NCBI GenBank assembly: GCA_903855945.1
Contig: CAIOAK010000046.1
Coordinates: 1-63,275, forward strand
Length of the DNA: 63,275 nucleotides
Direction of reading: 5' to 3'
DNA from: an uncultured Anaeromyxobacter sp.
GTDB lineage: Bacteria; Myxococcota; Myxococcia; Myxococcales; Anaeromyxobacteraceae
Shown here: one piece after another, positions 16,410 to 23,224 of the stretch
How positions within the stretch are numbered: position 1 is the first letter of the stretch
How the letters are laid out: each line of letters starts with the position of its first letter
The notes under the pieces: generated by a model
Databases searched by the model: none
What the model was told of the DNA's origin: nothing
Seen by the model: only the letters and a program-made list of their open reading frames with translations
Translations under genes and position numbers: made by a program

Positions 16410-16458
16410 GGCGCCGATCTAAACGGCGGTCCCCCGCCCCGCACGGTAGGATTGCCCC

Positions 16459-16983
16459 ATGTCCCTGCTCGAATGGCTCGGGCTCGCCCCCGAGACCCCG
16501 CGCAACCCCGAGGCCGAGATCGTGCACCGGATCTCCGCGCAGCTCGACTCCATGGATCCGGCCGACGCGCGCCACCTCTCCCTCTTCGCCTTCCTCCTCG
16601 CCCGGGTCGCCAACGTGGACTTCGTGGTGGAGCCGGCGGAGGTGGCGGAGATGGAGCGGCTCGTCGCCACCCACGGCGGGCTCGACGCGTCGCAGGCTGC
16701 GATGGTGGTCGAGATCGCGAAGGCCACCCAGCGCATGCTCGGCCCCACCCACAATTTCGTGGCCACCCGGGAGCTGCGCGACGCGGCCACGTTCGAGCAG
16801 AAGATCGGGCTGCTCCAGTGCCTCTTCGCGGTGGCGGCCGCCGACGGGGTCATCACCGGCGACGAGGAGGAGGAGATCCGGAAGATCTCCCGGGGCCTCC
16901 TGCTCCCGGACGGCGACTACCTGGCCGTGCGCGCCGGCTTCGCCTCGAAGCGATCGGTGCTCCAGTCGAGGGACGGCGGATAG
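16459..16983 (+). CDS. TerB-family protein
   Basis: A 174-aa all-helical cytoplasmic protein of the TerB / DjlA N-terminal type. The repeated acidic pattern LLARVANVDFVVEPAEVAEM and VAAADGVITGDEEEEIRKIS matches TerB helices that carry metal-binding acidic residues. TerB proteins belong to tellurite and phage-resistance gene sets, but no other ter gene is nearby, so its role here is open. The ATG follows a short AT-containing leader; stop TAG at 16981-16983 comes four bases before the convergent lipoprotein gene. Confidence 0.78.
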   Translation: MSLLEWLGLAPETPRNPEAEIVHRISAQLDSMDPADARHLSLFAFLLARVANVDFVVEPAEVAEMERLVATHGGLDASQAAMVVEIAKATQRMLGPTHNFVATRELRDAATFEQKIGLLQCLFAVAAADGVITGDEEEEIRKISRGLLLPDGDYLAVRAGFASKRSVLQSRDGG

Positions 16984-16987
16984 GTCG

Positions 16988-17551
16988 TCACGGCCGGAAG
17001 GGGAACTCCCGGCACGCCCCGCCCGACTCGCAGTAGGAGCAGTTGTTCACGGCCCAGGTGCCTGGGGCCGCGCCGTCGGGCTGGACCAGGAACACCACGA
17101 ACGCACCGCCCTTCGTCGCGGTGGCCCAGGTCCACTCGAGCACGCGGCAGGTGAAGGGACCGCTGCCGCCGCGACCGCCGCAGGTGGCGATCCGGTCGTT
17201 CTCCGGCGTCCCCATGTAGGGCATGACGGCCCACTGGCTCGAGCCCACCGAGCCGGAGCAGAGGTTGCCGAAGTAGTCGAGCTGCTCCTTGTGCACCTTG
17301 AGGTAGGCGGCGTCGGCCCGGGCGCAGTCCTGCGCCGCACCCTTCATCGGCGTGGGATGGCAGGCCGGCCAGGCCTCGGCAGCCTCCTTCTCGACCACGA
17401 ACCACTTCTTCACGTTCTCGCAAGGCTTCCAGTCGGTGCAGGCGGCCGACTGGGGCGGCGGGATCCAGGAGGGAGGGGGGAGGGGAGGCGGGCCGGATGC
17501 GCAGCCGAGCCCGGCGAGGAGCGGCACGACGAGCGCGAGGCGGGTCTTCAC
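16988..17551 (-). CDS. Hypothetical Cys-rich lipoprotein
   Basis: A 187-aa envelope lipoprotein of unknown function. The N-terminus MKTRLALVVPLLAGLGCASG has a basic start, a hydrophobic core and a lipobox with Cys17, then a Pro-rich spacer (PPPLPPPSWIPPP). The mature part has about 11 Cys residues, spaced as CTDWKPC, CSGSVG, TCGGRG, TCRV and CSYCESGGAC, suggesting disulphide bonds in the periplasm. Start GTG 17551 places the signal peptide correctly; GGAG is 14 bases upstream. No family was recognised. Confidence 0.65.
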   Translation of the reverse strand: MKTRLALVVPLLAGLGCASGPPPLPPPSWIPPPQSAACTDWKPCENVKKWFVVEKEAAEAWPACHPTPMKGAAQDCARADAAYLKVHKEQLDYFGNLCSGSVGSSQWAVMPYMGTPENDRIATCGGRGGSGPFTCRVLEWTWATATKGGAFVVFLVQPDGAAPGTWAVNNCSYCESGGACREFPFRP

Positions 17552-17673
17552 CGGGCAACGATACTCCACACGTGTGCCGAGCAGCCCGCTCGAAAAAGTG
17601 TACCGGTCCCGAACGGTCGCACGGGGCATGCCGCATGCATGATCGATTTCATGAGTCTTCAACAGGAGAACGT

Positions 17674-18150
17674 ATGCACGCCCAGGCCTCTCAGTTCCTC
17701 CGCACCGCAGCCCGCGTGGAGTTGCAGGCGGAGGAGATCTACACCGTGATGGCGGAGACCTTCTTCCGCTCGGCCGTCCTCCGCGACACGTTCGTCCGGC
17801 TCGCCTCGGAGGAGAGGCAGCACGCGATGCGCCTGCGGTTGCTCGAGCGGCACCAGTCCCACCTGCCCTGGTCGCCGGCGACCCTCAAGAAGATGACCGC
17901 ATCCCTCGCCGAGATGTCGGACGCCCTGGCGGTGATTCGCAAGGAACTGGCCTCCGCCACGGCCCGGCGCGACCCGTACGCGATGCTCCGGCGGCTTGGG
18001 GAGGTGGAGCAGCGTTTCTCCCTGGTGCATGCCGAGGAGGCTGCTGCCGAAGGCGACCCGGGGGTTCGCGAGCTCTTCGCCGCGTTGGCTCGCCAGGACG
18101 CGGAGCACGGGCGGTTCATCGCCTGGGCGAAGTCGAAGGCGGCCGCGTAG
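17674..18150 (+). CDS. Ferritin-like/rubrerythrin-like di-iron helical protein
   Basis: A 158-aa four-helix protein. Helix 1 has ARVELQAEEIYTVMAETF and helix 2 has VRLASEERQHAMRLRLLE, giving E..E plus EExxH iron ligands. Later helices have SLVHAEEAAAEGDPG and ARQDAEHGRFIAW, supplying a second Glu set and a final ExxH-like pair. This is the rubrerythrin/ferritin-like layout without the rubredoxin domain, so a role in peroxide or oxygen handling or iron binding is likely. AGGAGA lies before the ATG at 17674. It stands alone between the convergent lipoprotein and a degenerate Cys-rich gene. Confidence 0.75.
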   Translation: MHAQASQFLRTAARVELQAEEIYTVMAETFFRSAVLRDTFVRLASEERQHAMRLRLLERHQSHLPWSPATLKKMTASLAEMSDALAVIRKELASATARRDPYAMLRRLGEVEQRFSLVHAEEAAAEGDPGVRELFAALARQDAEHGRFIAWAKSKAAA

Positions 18151-18252
18151 CGGAAGGCTGAAGGATGCCACGGGAACCGGCGCCTGGCACGGGGCCCGAC
18201 CGCGACCTCCACGCTCTACGCCGGTCCGGTCACGGTCTCGAGGTCGGAGACG

Positions 18253-18619
18253 ATGAAGGCCATCGCCATTGCCACCGGCTACCTCGACAGCGCCGTGGGG
18301 TCGGCTGCCTACGTCGAACGGCAGCTGCGACATCCCGGGCGATTACCACGTCTGCATCATGTACAGCTCGGGCATCACGGCGAGCCAGCCGAAGACGGCC
18401 TGCGAGGGAAGCTTGAAGGGAACCTATTCGTCCTCCATCTGCACGGACATCGGGCGCGTCGGCCGATGCGGCCTGGGCTTCACGGAGGCCTCGGGCGGGG
18501 GCTGGGAGTCGCTCGCGACGTACACGGACACGCCCGGCAATGAACGGCAACGGAGAGCCGATTGCTACGGAACCATCGGCCAGCAGGACATCGCGTCGGT
18601 GCTCTGGATCAGTGGCTGA
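18253..18619 (+). pseudogene. Frameshifted small Cys-rich secreted protein
   Basis: One frame reads a start resembling a signal peptide, MKAIAIATGYLDSAVGSAAYV. The following frame then reads SNGSCDIPGDYHVCIMYSSG, continuing with CEGSLKGTYSSSICTDIGRV and GRCGLGF, to a stop at 18617-18619. The second part resembles small Cys-rich secreted proteins with a C-x-Y-x(n)-C-x3-G-T-x5-C pattern seen in myxobacteria (recalled from memory). A single frameshift near 18310-18325 would join them. Either the gene is broken or this base call is wrong. Alternatively a TTG at 18269 opens the second frame alone, but that leaves no signal peptide. Confidence 0.5.
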
Positions 18620-18636
18620 TGGCGCCCGCGCCGGTC

Positions 18637-18671
18637 AAAGAAAAGCCCCACCGGCCAGCAGCCGGTGGGGC
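18637..18671 (-). terminator. Rho-independent terminator after tRNA-Arg
   Basis: On the minus strand GCCCCACCGG and CCGGTGGGGC form a perfect 10-bp stem with a 7-base loop, followed directly by TTTTCTTT. It lies 12 bases beyond the tRNA 3' end and is the clearest intrinsic terminator in the window. Confidence 0.9.
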
Positions 18672-18682
18672 CTCGGAGAGAC

Positions 18683-18759
18683 TGGCGCGCGGTACAGGAT
18701 TCGAACCTGTGGCCCTCAGCTCCGGAGGCTGATGCTCTATCCAGCTGAGCTAACCGCGC
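18683..18759 (-). tRNA. tRNA-Arg (anticodon CCG)
   Basis: A complete cloverleaf reads on the minus strand. The acceptor stem is GCGCGGT / ACCGCGC, the D arm has AGCTCAGCTGGATAGAGC, the anticodon loop CTCCGGA lies within the stem TCAGC/GCTGA, and the T arm holds GGTTCGAATCC. The anticodon CCG decodes the Arg codon CGG, which is common in this DNA. The 3' CCA is encoded. A strong terminator follows, so it is a single-gene transcript. Confidence 0.96.
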
Positions 18760-18822
18760 GAACGCTCGCGTATCTATTGCAGGGGCGTGCGAAAGGCAAG
18801 GAGCATCCCCCGACCCGCCGGA

Positions 18823-20277
18823 TCACGGGCAGGGGCGCGCGCGAGCGGCGGGGCTCGACGTCCGGAGCCACGCCAGGGTCGCGTCGCGGAGCCGGAGATC
18901 GCCGCGCACGGTGAGGGCGCCCGGGGGCAGGCGCGCGAGCACCCGGCGCAGCCCGTCACCGCCCACCGCCAGGAACTCGTTCATCGCCACGGTGTAGGTC
19001 TTCCCCGGGTCGAGCGGGACTCCGGCGCAGGTGCGGGCCGCCTCGCCGTCGAAGAGGAGCCCCGCCACCTGGGGCGCCTCGTGGCGGAAGCCGGACAGCG
19101 CGCGGAGCGCCGCGAGCAGGTCGGCCCCGGTCATGCGGATCACCGCGAGCCCGTCGTCGAAGGGCATCGCCTCGTAGAGCTGGCCGTAGCGGAGGTCGCC
19201 CGCCGGCAGGGATGTCCGGAGCGCCCCGGCGTTCACGAGGCCGAACTCGGCCCCCATGGCCGATCGGGCCGCCTGCGCAGCGGCCGCGCCCAGCGGCGAG
19301 ACCCGGTCGCGGCTTCGACCCAGCGGTCGGTCGAGGTGGACGCCCACGGGGCGGCGCAGCTCCGCCTCGGTCTGGGCCATCCAGGGAGCGATCGCCGCGG
19401 TCACCTTCGGGTCGGCGAAGGCGTCGCCGCCGGCGCCGTCCCCCGGGCGGATGGCGAGGTGGAACCCGGCCGGCTCCCCCCGGCAGAGGGTGACCCATCC
19501 CACCGACGCCCCGTGGGGCGCCCCCTGGACGAGGGCCACGCCGTTGACGCGGTGGGAGAGGAGGCCGTGAGTGTGGCCGCCCACGAGCGCGTCCACGAGA
19601 CCGGGGGGCAGGGCCCGCGCCAGCCGGAAGAGCTCGGCCTTCGGATCGCAGCTGGAGAGGTCGTCCGGCGATGCGGCCTCCCGGCAACTGCCGCCGGCGT
19701 GGACGAGCCCCACCACGATCTCGGCGCCCCGGGCGCGCAGGTCGCGGGCCTGCCGCTCGGCCTCCGGCTCGAGCTTGCCGAAGCGGAGCCCCGCGGCGTT
19801 GGCCGGCATCGTCTGCTTCGGGGTGGAAGGGGTGGCGAGTCCGAAGACGCCGACCACCGGGCCGCCGGGCAGGCGAAACAGGCGGCTCGGCGCCAGGCCC
19901 GGCCAGGCGGGCATCTGGCCGGTGCGGGCGTCGCGGAGGTTGGCGGCCAGGGTGGGGTAGGGGGCCGCGGCGATGCGCCGGCGGGCCGCCTCCTGTCCGA
20001 AGTCGAGGTCGTGGTTTCCGAGCGCGGCCGCATTCACTCCCAGTGAAATGAGGCCCGCCACCACCGCATCCCCCCGGGAGAGCGACGCCTGCAGGGTCCC
20101 CTGGGCCGAGTCTCCTGCGTCGAGGAGGAGGGCGGGCCCGCGGGCGCGGACCGGAGCGATGGCGCCGCCGATGCCGGGGAGCGCGTCGATGCGCCCGTGC
20201 AGGTCGGACAGGGAGAGGATCTCCACGCACGAAGCGCCGGCCGAGAGGGAGAGGGCGAGGACTGTGGCGAGGAGCAT
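18823..20277 (-). CDS. Periplasmic 5'-nucleotidase/bifunctional metallophosphatase
   Basis: A 484-aa UshA/5'-nucleotidase-family protein. After a signal peptide (MLLATVLALSLSAGAS) the metallophosphatase domain has SLSDLHGRID, LLLDAGDSAQG, ALGNHDLDFG and GGHTHG, which supply the Asp, His and Asn ligands of the two-metal site. The 5'-nucleotidase C-terminal domain has the 'GLVNAGALRTSLPAGDLRYG' type segment and FDDGLAVIRMTGADLL. It should release phosphate and nucleosides from nucleotides outside the cytoplasm. It diverges from the cytochrome operon, and a FNR-like box lies between them. The gene carries one copy of the TTCAC-N5-GTGAA palindrome. Confidence 0.9.
   Translation of the reverse strand: MLLATVLALSLSAGASCVEILSLSDLHGRIDALPGIGGAIAPVRARGPALLLDAGDSAQGTLQASLSRGDAVVAGLISLGVNAAALGNHDLDFGQEAARRRIAAAPYPTLAANLRDARTGQMPAWPGLAPSRLFRLPGGPVVGVFGLATPSTPKQTMPANAAGLRFGKLEPEAERQARDLRARGAEIVVGLVHAGGSCREAASPDDLSSCDPKAELFRLARALPPGLVDALVGGHTHGLLSHRVNGVALVQGAPHGASVGWVTLCRGEPAGFHLAIRPGDGAGGDAFADPKVTAAIAPWMAQTEAELRRPVGVHLDRPLGRSRDRVSPLGAAAAQAARSAMGAEFGLVNAGALRTSLPAGDLRYGQLYEAMPFDDGLAVIRMTGADLLAALRALSGFRHEAPQVAGLLFDGEAARTCAGVPLDPGKTYTVAMNEFLAVGGDGLRRVLARLPPGALTVRGDLRLRDATLAWLRTSSPAARARPCP
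20033..20047. repeat. TTCAC-N5-GTGAA palindrome, copy 3
   Basis: Exact copy (spacer TCCCA) inside the nucleotidase gene. Here it is the longer form TTCACT-N3-AGTGAA. On the coding (minus) strand it reads Ser(TCA)-Leu-Gly-Val(GTG)-Asn(AAT), the same codon phase as copies 1 and 4. Confidence 0.7.
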
Positions 20278-20319
20278 TGCGACCCGGTGACTCTATCAGG
20301 GGCCCGGAGGCGTCCCCGG

Positions 20320-20333
20320 TTGATCTGGATCAG
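20320..20333. promoter_or_regulatory. Candidate FNR/CRP-family binding site
   Basis: TTGAT-CTGG-ATCAG matches the FNR consensus TTGAT-N4-ATCAA at 9 of 10 fixed positions. It lies between the divergent nucleotidase start (20277) and the cytochrome operon start (20419). A -10-like AATGAT at 20361-20366 would put the box about 45 bases upstream of a plus-strand transcript start. Oxygen- or redox-dependent control of the electron transfer operon is inferred. Confidence 0.5.
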
Positions 20334-20418
20334 GCGCAGGTACGATTTGACGCAAGGCGAAATGATCCGGCGCCTCCGTTTGTGCTCCCTTCCGTCGAAA
20401 CCGGTTGGAGGTGCGGCG

Positions 20419-20733
20419 TTGGGTGTTCGTCTCGAACGGCTCGTCCAGATCATGAGGTCGGGCCTCAAGGTGGAGAAGCTCCCGCCGCCGCCCCTCTCCG
20501 ATCCCGCTCCCACAAGGCGGTCCGGGCTCCGCTCGATCTTCGCCGCCGAAACCCTGCCCGAGACCCCCCCCGCGCCGCCCCGGTCCCACGCTTCCCTGTT
20601 CTCGGTGCTCTTCGCCCGGGAGTCCCTGCCACTCGATCCGGAGCGCCCCCAAGTGCACCGCAACTGGCTCGCCTTCCTGTTCGCCCCCGAACGCCTCGAC
20701 CCGCCCGGTGGCTCCGGGCCGGAGGTCCGCTGA
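20419..20733 (+). CDS. Small protein with three F-A-x-E-x-L repeats, first gene of the cytochrome operon
   Basis: A 104-aa soluble protein without Cys or membrane segments. It has three copies of a short motif separated by Pro/Arg-rich linkers: SIFAAETLPE, SVLFARESLPLD and FLFAPERLDPP. The general form is [IL]F-A-x-E-x-L-x-P. The TTG at 20419 has GGAGG seven bases upstream and is preferred; an in-frame ATG at 20362 would add 19 residues but lies in the likely promoter. The stop TGA abuts the cytochrome ATG. The family is not recognised; the repeats suggest binding of several identical surfaces, for example during assembly of the electron transfer complex. Confidence 0.55.
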   Translation: MGVRLERLVQIMRSGLKVEKLPPPPLSDPAPTRRSGLRSIFAAETLPETPPAPPRSHASLFSVLFARESLPLDPERPQVHRNWLAFLFAPERLDPPGGSGPEVR

Positions 20734-21198
20734 ATGGATCACGCAAGGCACGTCTTCCGCATCGTTCTCCTGGTCGCGATCATCCTCGCCGTCGTGCTCC
20801 TGGCGCGCGGCTTCCTGGTGCCGAAGAGCTACGGGCTCTACGGGCGCTATCGCGGAGCCAGCGTGGCCGAGCAGATGAACCTGCGCCCGCCGATGCACGC
20901 CGGCGCCGCAGCTTGCGCCGACTGCCATGAAGACCAGGCCAAGAAGCGCACCGCCGGCGCCCACAAGAACGTGAGCTGCGAGATCTGCCACGGTCCGCTG
21001 GGCGCCCACGTGAAGGCCGACGGCTCGGTGGTGAAGCCCCCCATCGACCGCTCCTTCACGCTCTGCGCGCGCTGCCACCGCAAGATCGAGGGGCGCCCCG
21101 CGAAGTTCCCGCAGGTGGTGCTCGACCAGCACGTGAACGGGCCGGTCGAGGGCAAGGTCTGCCTGCAGTGCCACGATCCGCACTCGCCCAAGCCCTGA
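20734..21198 (+). CDS. Membrane-anchored tetraheme cytochrome c (CbcS-like)
   Basis: 154 aa. Residues 8-29 are one uncleaved membrane anchor (VLLVAIILAVVLLARGFLV). The periplasmic part has four CxxCH heme sites at residues 61-65, 82-86, 111-115 and 143-147 (CADCH, CEICH, CARCH, CLQCH) and extra His residues for bis-His ligation. Next come a Tat-exported Fe-S protein and a NrfD membrane protein. That order matches Cbc4 (CbcS-CbcT-CbcU) of Geobacter, which moves electrons between the quinone pool and periplasmic carriers. The equivalence is inferred from layout. ATG directly follows the upstream stop. Confidence 0.85.
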   Translation: MDHARHVFRIVLLVAIILAVVLLARGFLVPKSYGLYGRYRGASVAEQMNLRPPMHAGAAACADCHEDQAKKRTAGAHKNVSCEICHGPLGAHVKADGSVVKPPIDRSFTLCARCHRKIEGRPAKFPQVVLDQHVNGPVEGKVCLQCHDPHSPKP

Positions 21199-21209
21199 GA
21201 GAGGACACC

Positions 21210-22004
21210 ATGAGCGACTGTCACGACGGGTGCAACGGAAGCCGCCGGGAGTTCCTCTCCGGCACCCTCAAGCTGGCCGGCGGCGCAGTGGTCACCGTCA
21301 TCGGAGGGGCGGCGCTCGCCTCCTCCGGTGGCTCCGACGGCGCCGAGGCCTCCCACCCGGGCGGCGGCGAGTACGACTGGAACGAGCACCTCTGGGCCTA
21401 CCTGGTGGACACCACGAAGTGCATCGGCTGCGGCTCCTGCGTGCGGGCCTGCAAGGCCGAGAACGAGGTGCCGGACGGCTTCTTCCGCACCTGGATCGAG
21501 CGCTACGTGGTGGGCATGAACGACAGCCACGTCGACTCCCCGAGCGGCGGCATGGACGGCTTCCCCCCGGTGCAGGTGGGCTTCGCCGCCACCAAGTCCT
21601 TCTTCGTCCCCAAGATCTGCAACCACTGCCGCGCCACCCCGTGCACGCAGGTGTGCCCGGTGGGTGCCTCCTACCGGACCAAGGACGGCGCCGTCCTCGT
21701 GGACAGCGACAGCTGCATCGGCTGCGGGTACTGCGTGCAGGCCTGCCCGTACGGAAGCCGCTTCATCCACCCGGCCACGCACACCGCCTCGAAGTGCACC
21801 TGGTGCTACCACCGCATCACCAAGGGGCTGAAGCCCGCCTGCGTCACCGTCTGCCCCACCCAGGCGCGCCAGTTCGGCGATCTGAAGAAGGAGGGCGACC
21901 CGGTGCGCGGGACCATCGAGCACGAACGCGTCCAGATCCTGCAGGGACACCTGCTCACCGAGCCGCAGTGCTACTACACGAACCTCGACAAGGAGGTCCG
22001 GTGA
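21210..22004 (+). CDS. Tat-exported 4Fe-4S ferredoxin subunit (CbcT/HybA/PsrB-like)
   Basis: 264 aa. The N-terminus carries a Tat signal, SRREFLSG, with Arg12-Arg13 followed by a hydrophobic helix. Four Cys clusters for [4Fe-4S] centres follow: CIGCGSCVRACK, CNHCRATPCTQVCP, CIGCGYCVQACP and a CTWC...CVTVCP set. This is the DmsB/PsrB/NrfC pattern of a periplasmic electron wire that docks on a NrfD-type subunit. It lies between the tetraheme cytochrome and the NrfD gene, and its TGA shares a base with the next ATG. No molybdopterin catalytic subunit is nearby, so it should pass electrons between quinol and the cytochrome. Confidence 0.9.
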   Translation: MSDCHDGCNGSRREFLSGTLKLAGGAVVTVIGGAALASSGGSDGAEASHPGGGEYDWNEHLWAYLVDTTKCIGCGSCVRACKAENEVPDGFFRTWIERYVVGMNDSHVDSPSGGMDGFPPVQVGFAATKSFFVPKICNHCRATPCTQVCPVGASYRTKDGAVLVDSDSCIGCGYCVQACPYGSRFIHPATHTASKCTWCYHRITKGLKPACVTVCPTQARQFGDLKKEGDPVRGTIEHERVQILQGHLLTEPQCYYTNLDKEVR

Positions 22005-23224
22005 TGCCCGAGATCAGCGGATTCGCCTTCCCGAACGACATCCACGTCACGTGGAGCCTGATGATCGTCATGTACCCGTACATCACCGGGTTCGTGGCCG
22101 GCTCCTTCATCGTGACGTCGCTCTACCACCTCTTCGGCCGCCAGGAGTTCAAACCCGTGGCCCGGCTCGCCATGGCGACGTCGTTCGCCTTCCTCCTGGT
22201 GGCGTCGCTGCCGCTCCAGCTGCACCTGGGGCAGCCGCAGCGCGGGCCGTACGTCATCATCACCCCCAACTTCACCTCGGCCATGGCCGGCTTCGGCATC
22301 CTCTACTCCTTCTACATGCTGGTGCTCGTGCTCGAGCTCTGGTTCGTCTGGCGGCAGGAGATCATCGACCGCGCCCGACGAAGCCGCGGATTCAAGCGCA
22401 CCTTCTACGCCACGCTGGCGCTCGGCACCTACGACACCTCGCCCGAGGCGGTGGAGATCGACCACAAGGCCATCATGATCCTGGCCGGGATCGGCCTCCC
22501 GGCGGCCTGCATGCTCCACGGCTACGTGGGCTTCATCTTCGGCGCCATCAAGGCCAACCCCTGGTGGTCCACCCCGCTCATGCCGGTGATCTTCCTTCTG
22601 TCGGCGGCGGTCTCCGGCATCGCGCTGCTCATCATCATCTACCAGGTCTTCGCGAAGCTCGACCGCCGCCCCGTGGTCGCCACCTGCGTCCAGGCGCTCG
22701 CCAGCTGGCTCTGGTTCTTCCTCATCCTCACCATCACGCTCGAGGAGCTCGAGCTCATCGTGATGGCCTACGAGAAGTCGGAGTCCTGGCTCATCATCTC
22801 GGAGCTCCTCACCACCCGGCTCTCCTTCTCCTACGTGACGATGCAGATGATCGTGGGCGGCCTCATCCCGTTCATCCTGCTCGCGGTGGTGGTCCTCATG
22901 AACCGCTACCTGCACGAGAAGGTTCGCAACACGCTGGCCACGGTGGCGGCGTTCCTCACGCTGATCCAGGTGTTCGCCATGCGCTGGAACATCGTGATCG
23001 GCGGGCAGCTCCTCTCCAAGTCGCTGCGCGGACTCCGCTCCCCCTACGAGCCGGAGATCTTCGGGCGCGAGGGTGTGCTCATGGCCATCGCCCTCTTCGT
23101 GGCCCCCTTCGTCATCCTCTGGATCTTCGACCGGGTGCTCGGCATCGAGGAGCCCGAGGGAGGCGCGGACCATCCGCCGGCCGCTCCGACCGCAGGGCAG
23201 GCCGCGGCCGGCCACGCGCCGTGA
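22004..23224 (+). CDS. NrfD/PsrC-type quinone-interacting membrane subunit (CbcU-like)
   Basis: 406 aa with about nine or ten membrane helices from residue 12 on (WSLMIVMYPYITGFVAGSF, LAMATSFAFLLVASLPL, FGILYSFYMLVLVLELWFV, and others). NrfD family members bind quinol and hand electrons to a periplasmic Fe-S subunit, here the preceding gene; some also move protons. The H-x-x-x-x-P-x-R-like loop 'PLQLHLGQPQRG' after the second helix is typical. The tail is Ala/Pro-rich and cytoplasmic. The stop overlaps the next gene by 4 bp (GTGA), so translation is coupled to a large DUF2339-like protein. Confidence 0.88.
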   Translation: MPEISGFAFPNDIHVTWSLMIVMYPYITGFVAGSFIVTSLYHLFGRQEFKPVARLAMATSFAFLLVASLPLQLHLGQPQRGPYVIITPNFTSAMAGFGILYSFYMLVLVLELWFVWRQEIIDRARRSRGFKRTFYATLALGTYDTSPEAVEIDHKAIMILAGIGLPAACMLHGYVGFIFGAIKANPWWSTPLMPVIFLLSAAVSGIALLIIIYQVFAKLDRRPVVATCVQALASWLWFFLILTITLEELELIVMAYEKSESWLIISELLTTRLSFSYVTMQMIVGGLIPFILLAVVVLMNRYLHEKVRNTLATVAAFLTLIQVFAMRWNIVIGGQLLSKSLRGLRSPYEPEIFGREGVLMAIALFVAPFVILWIFDRVLGIEEPEGGADHPPAAPTAGQAAAGHAP

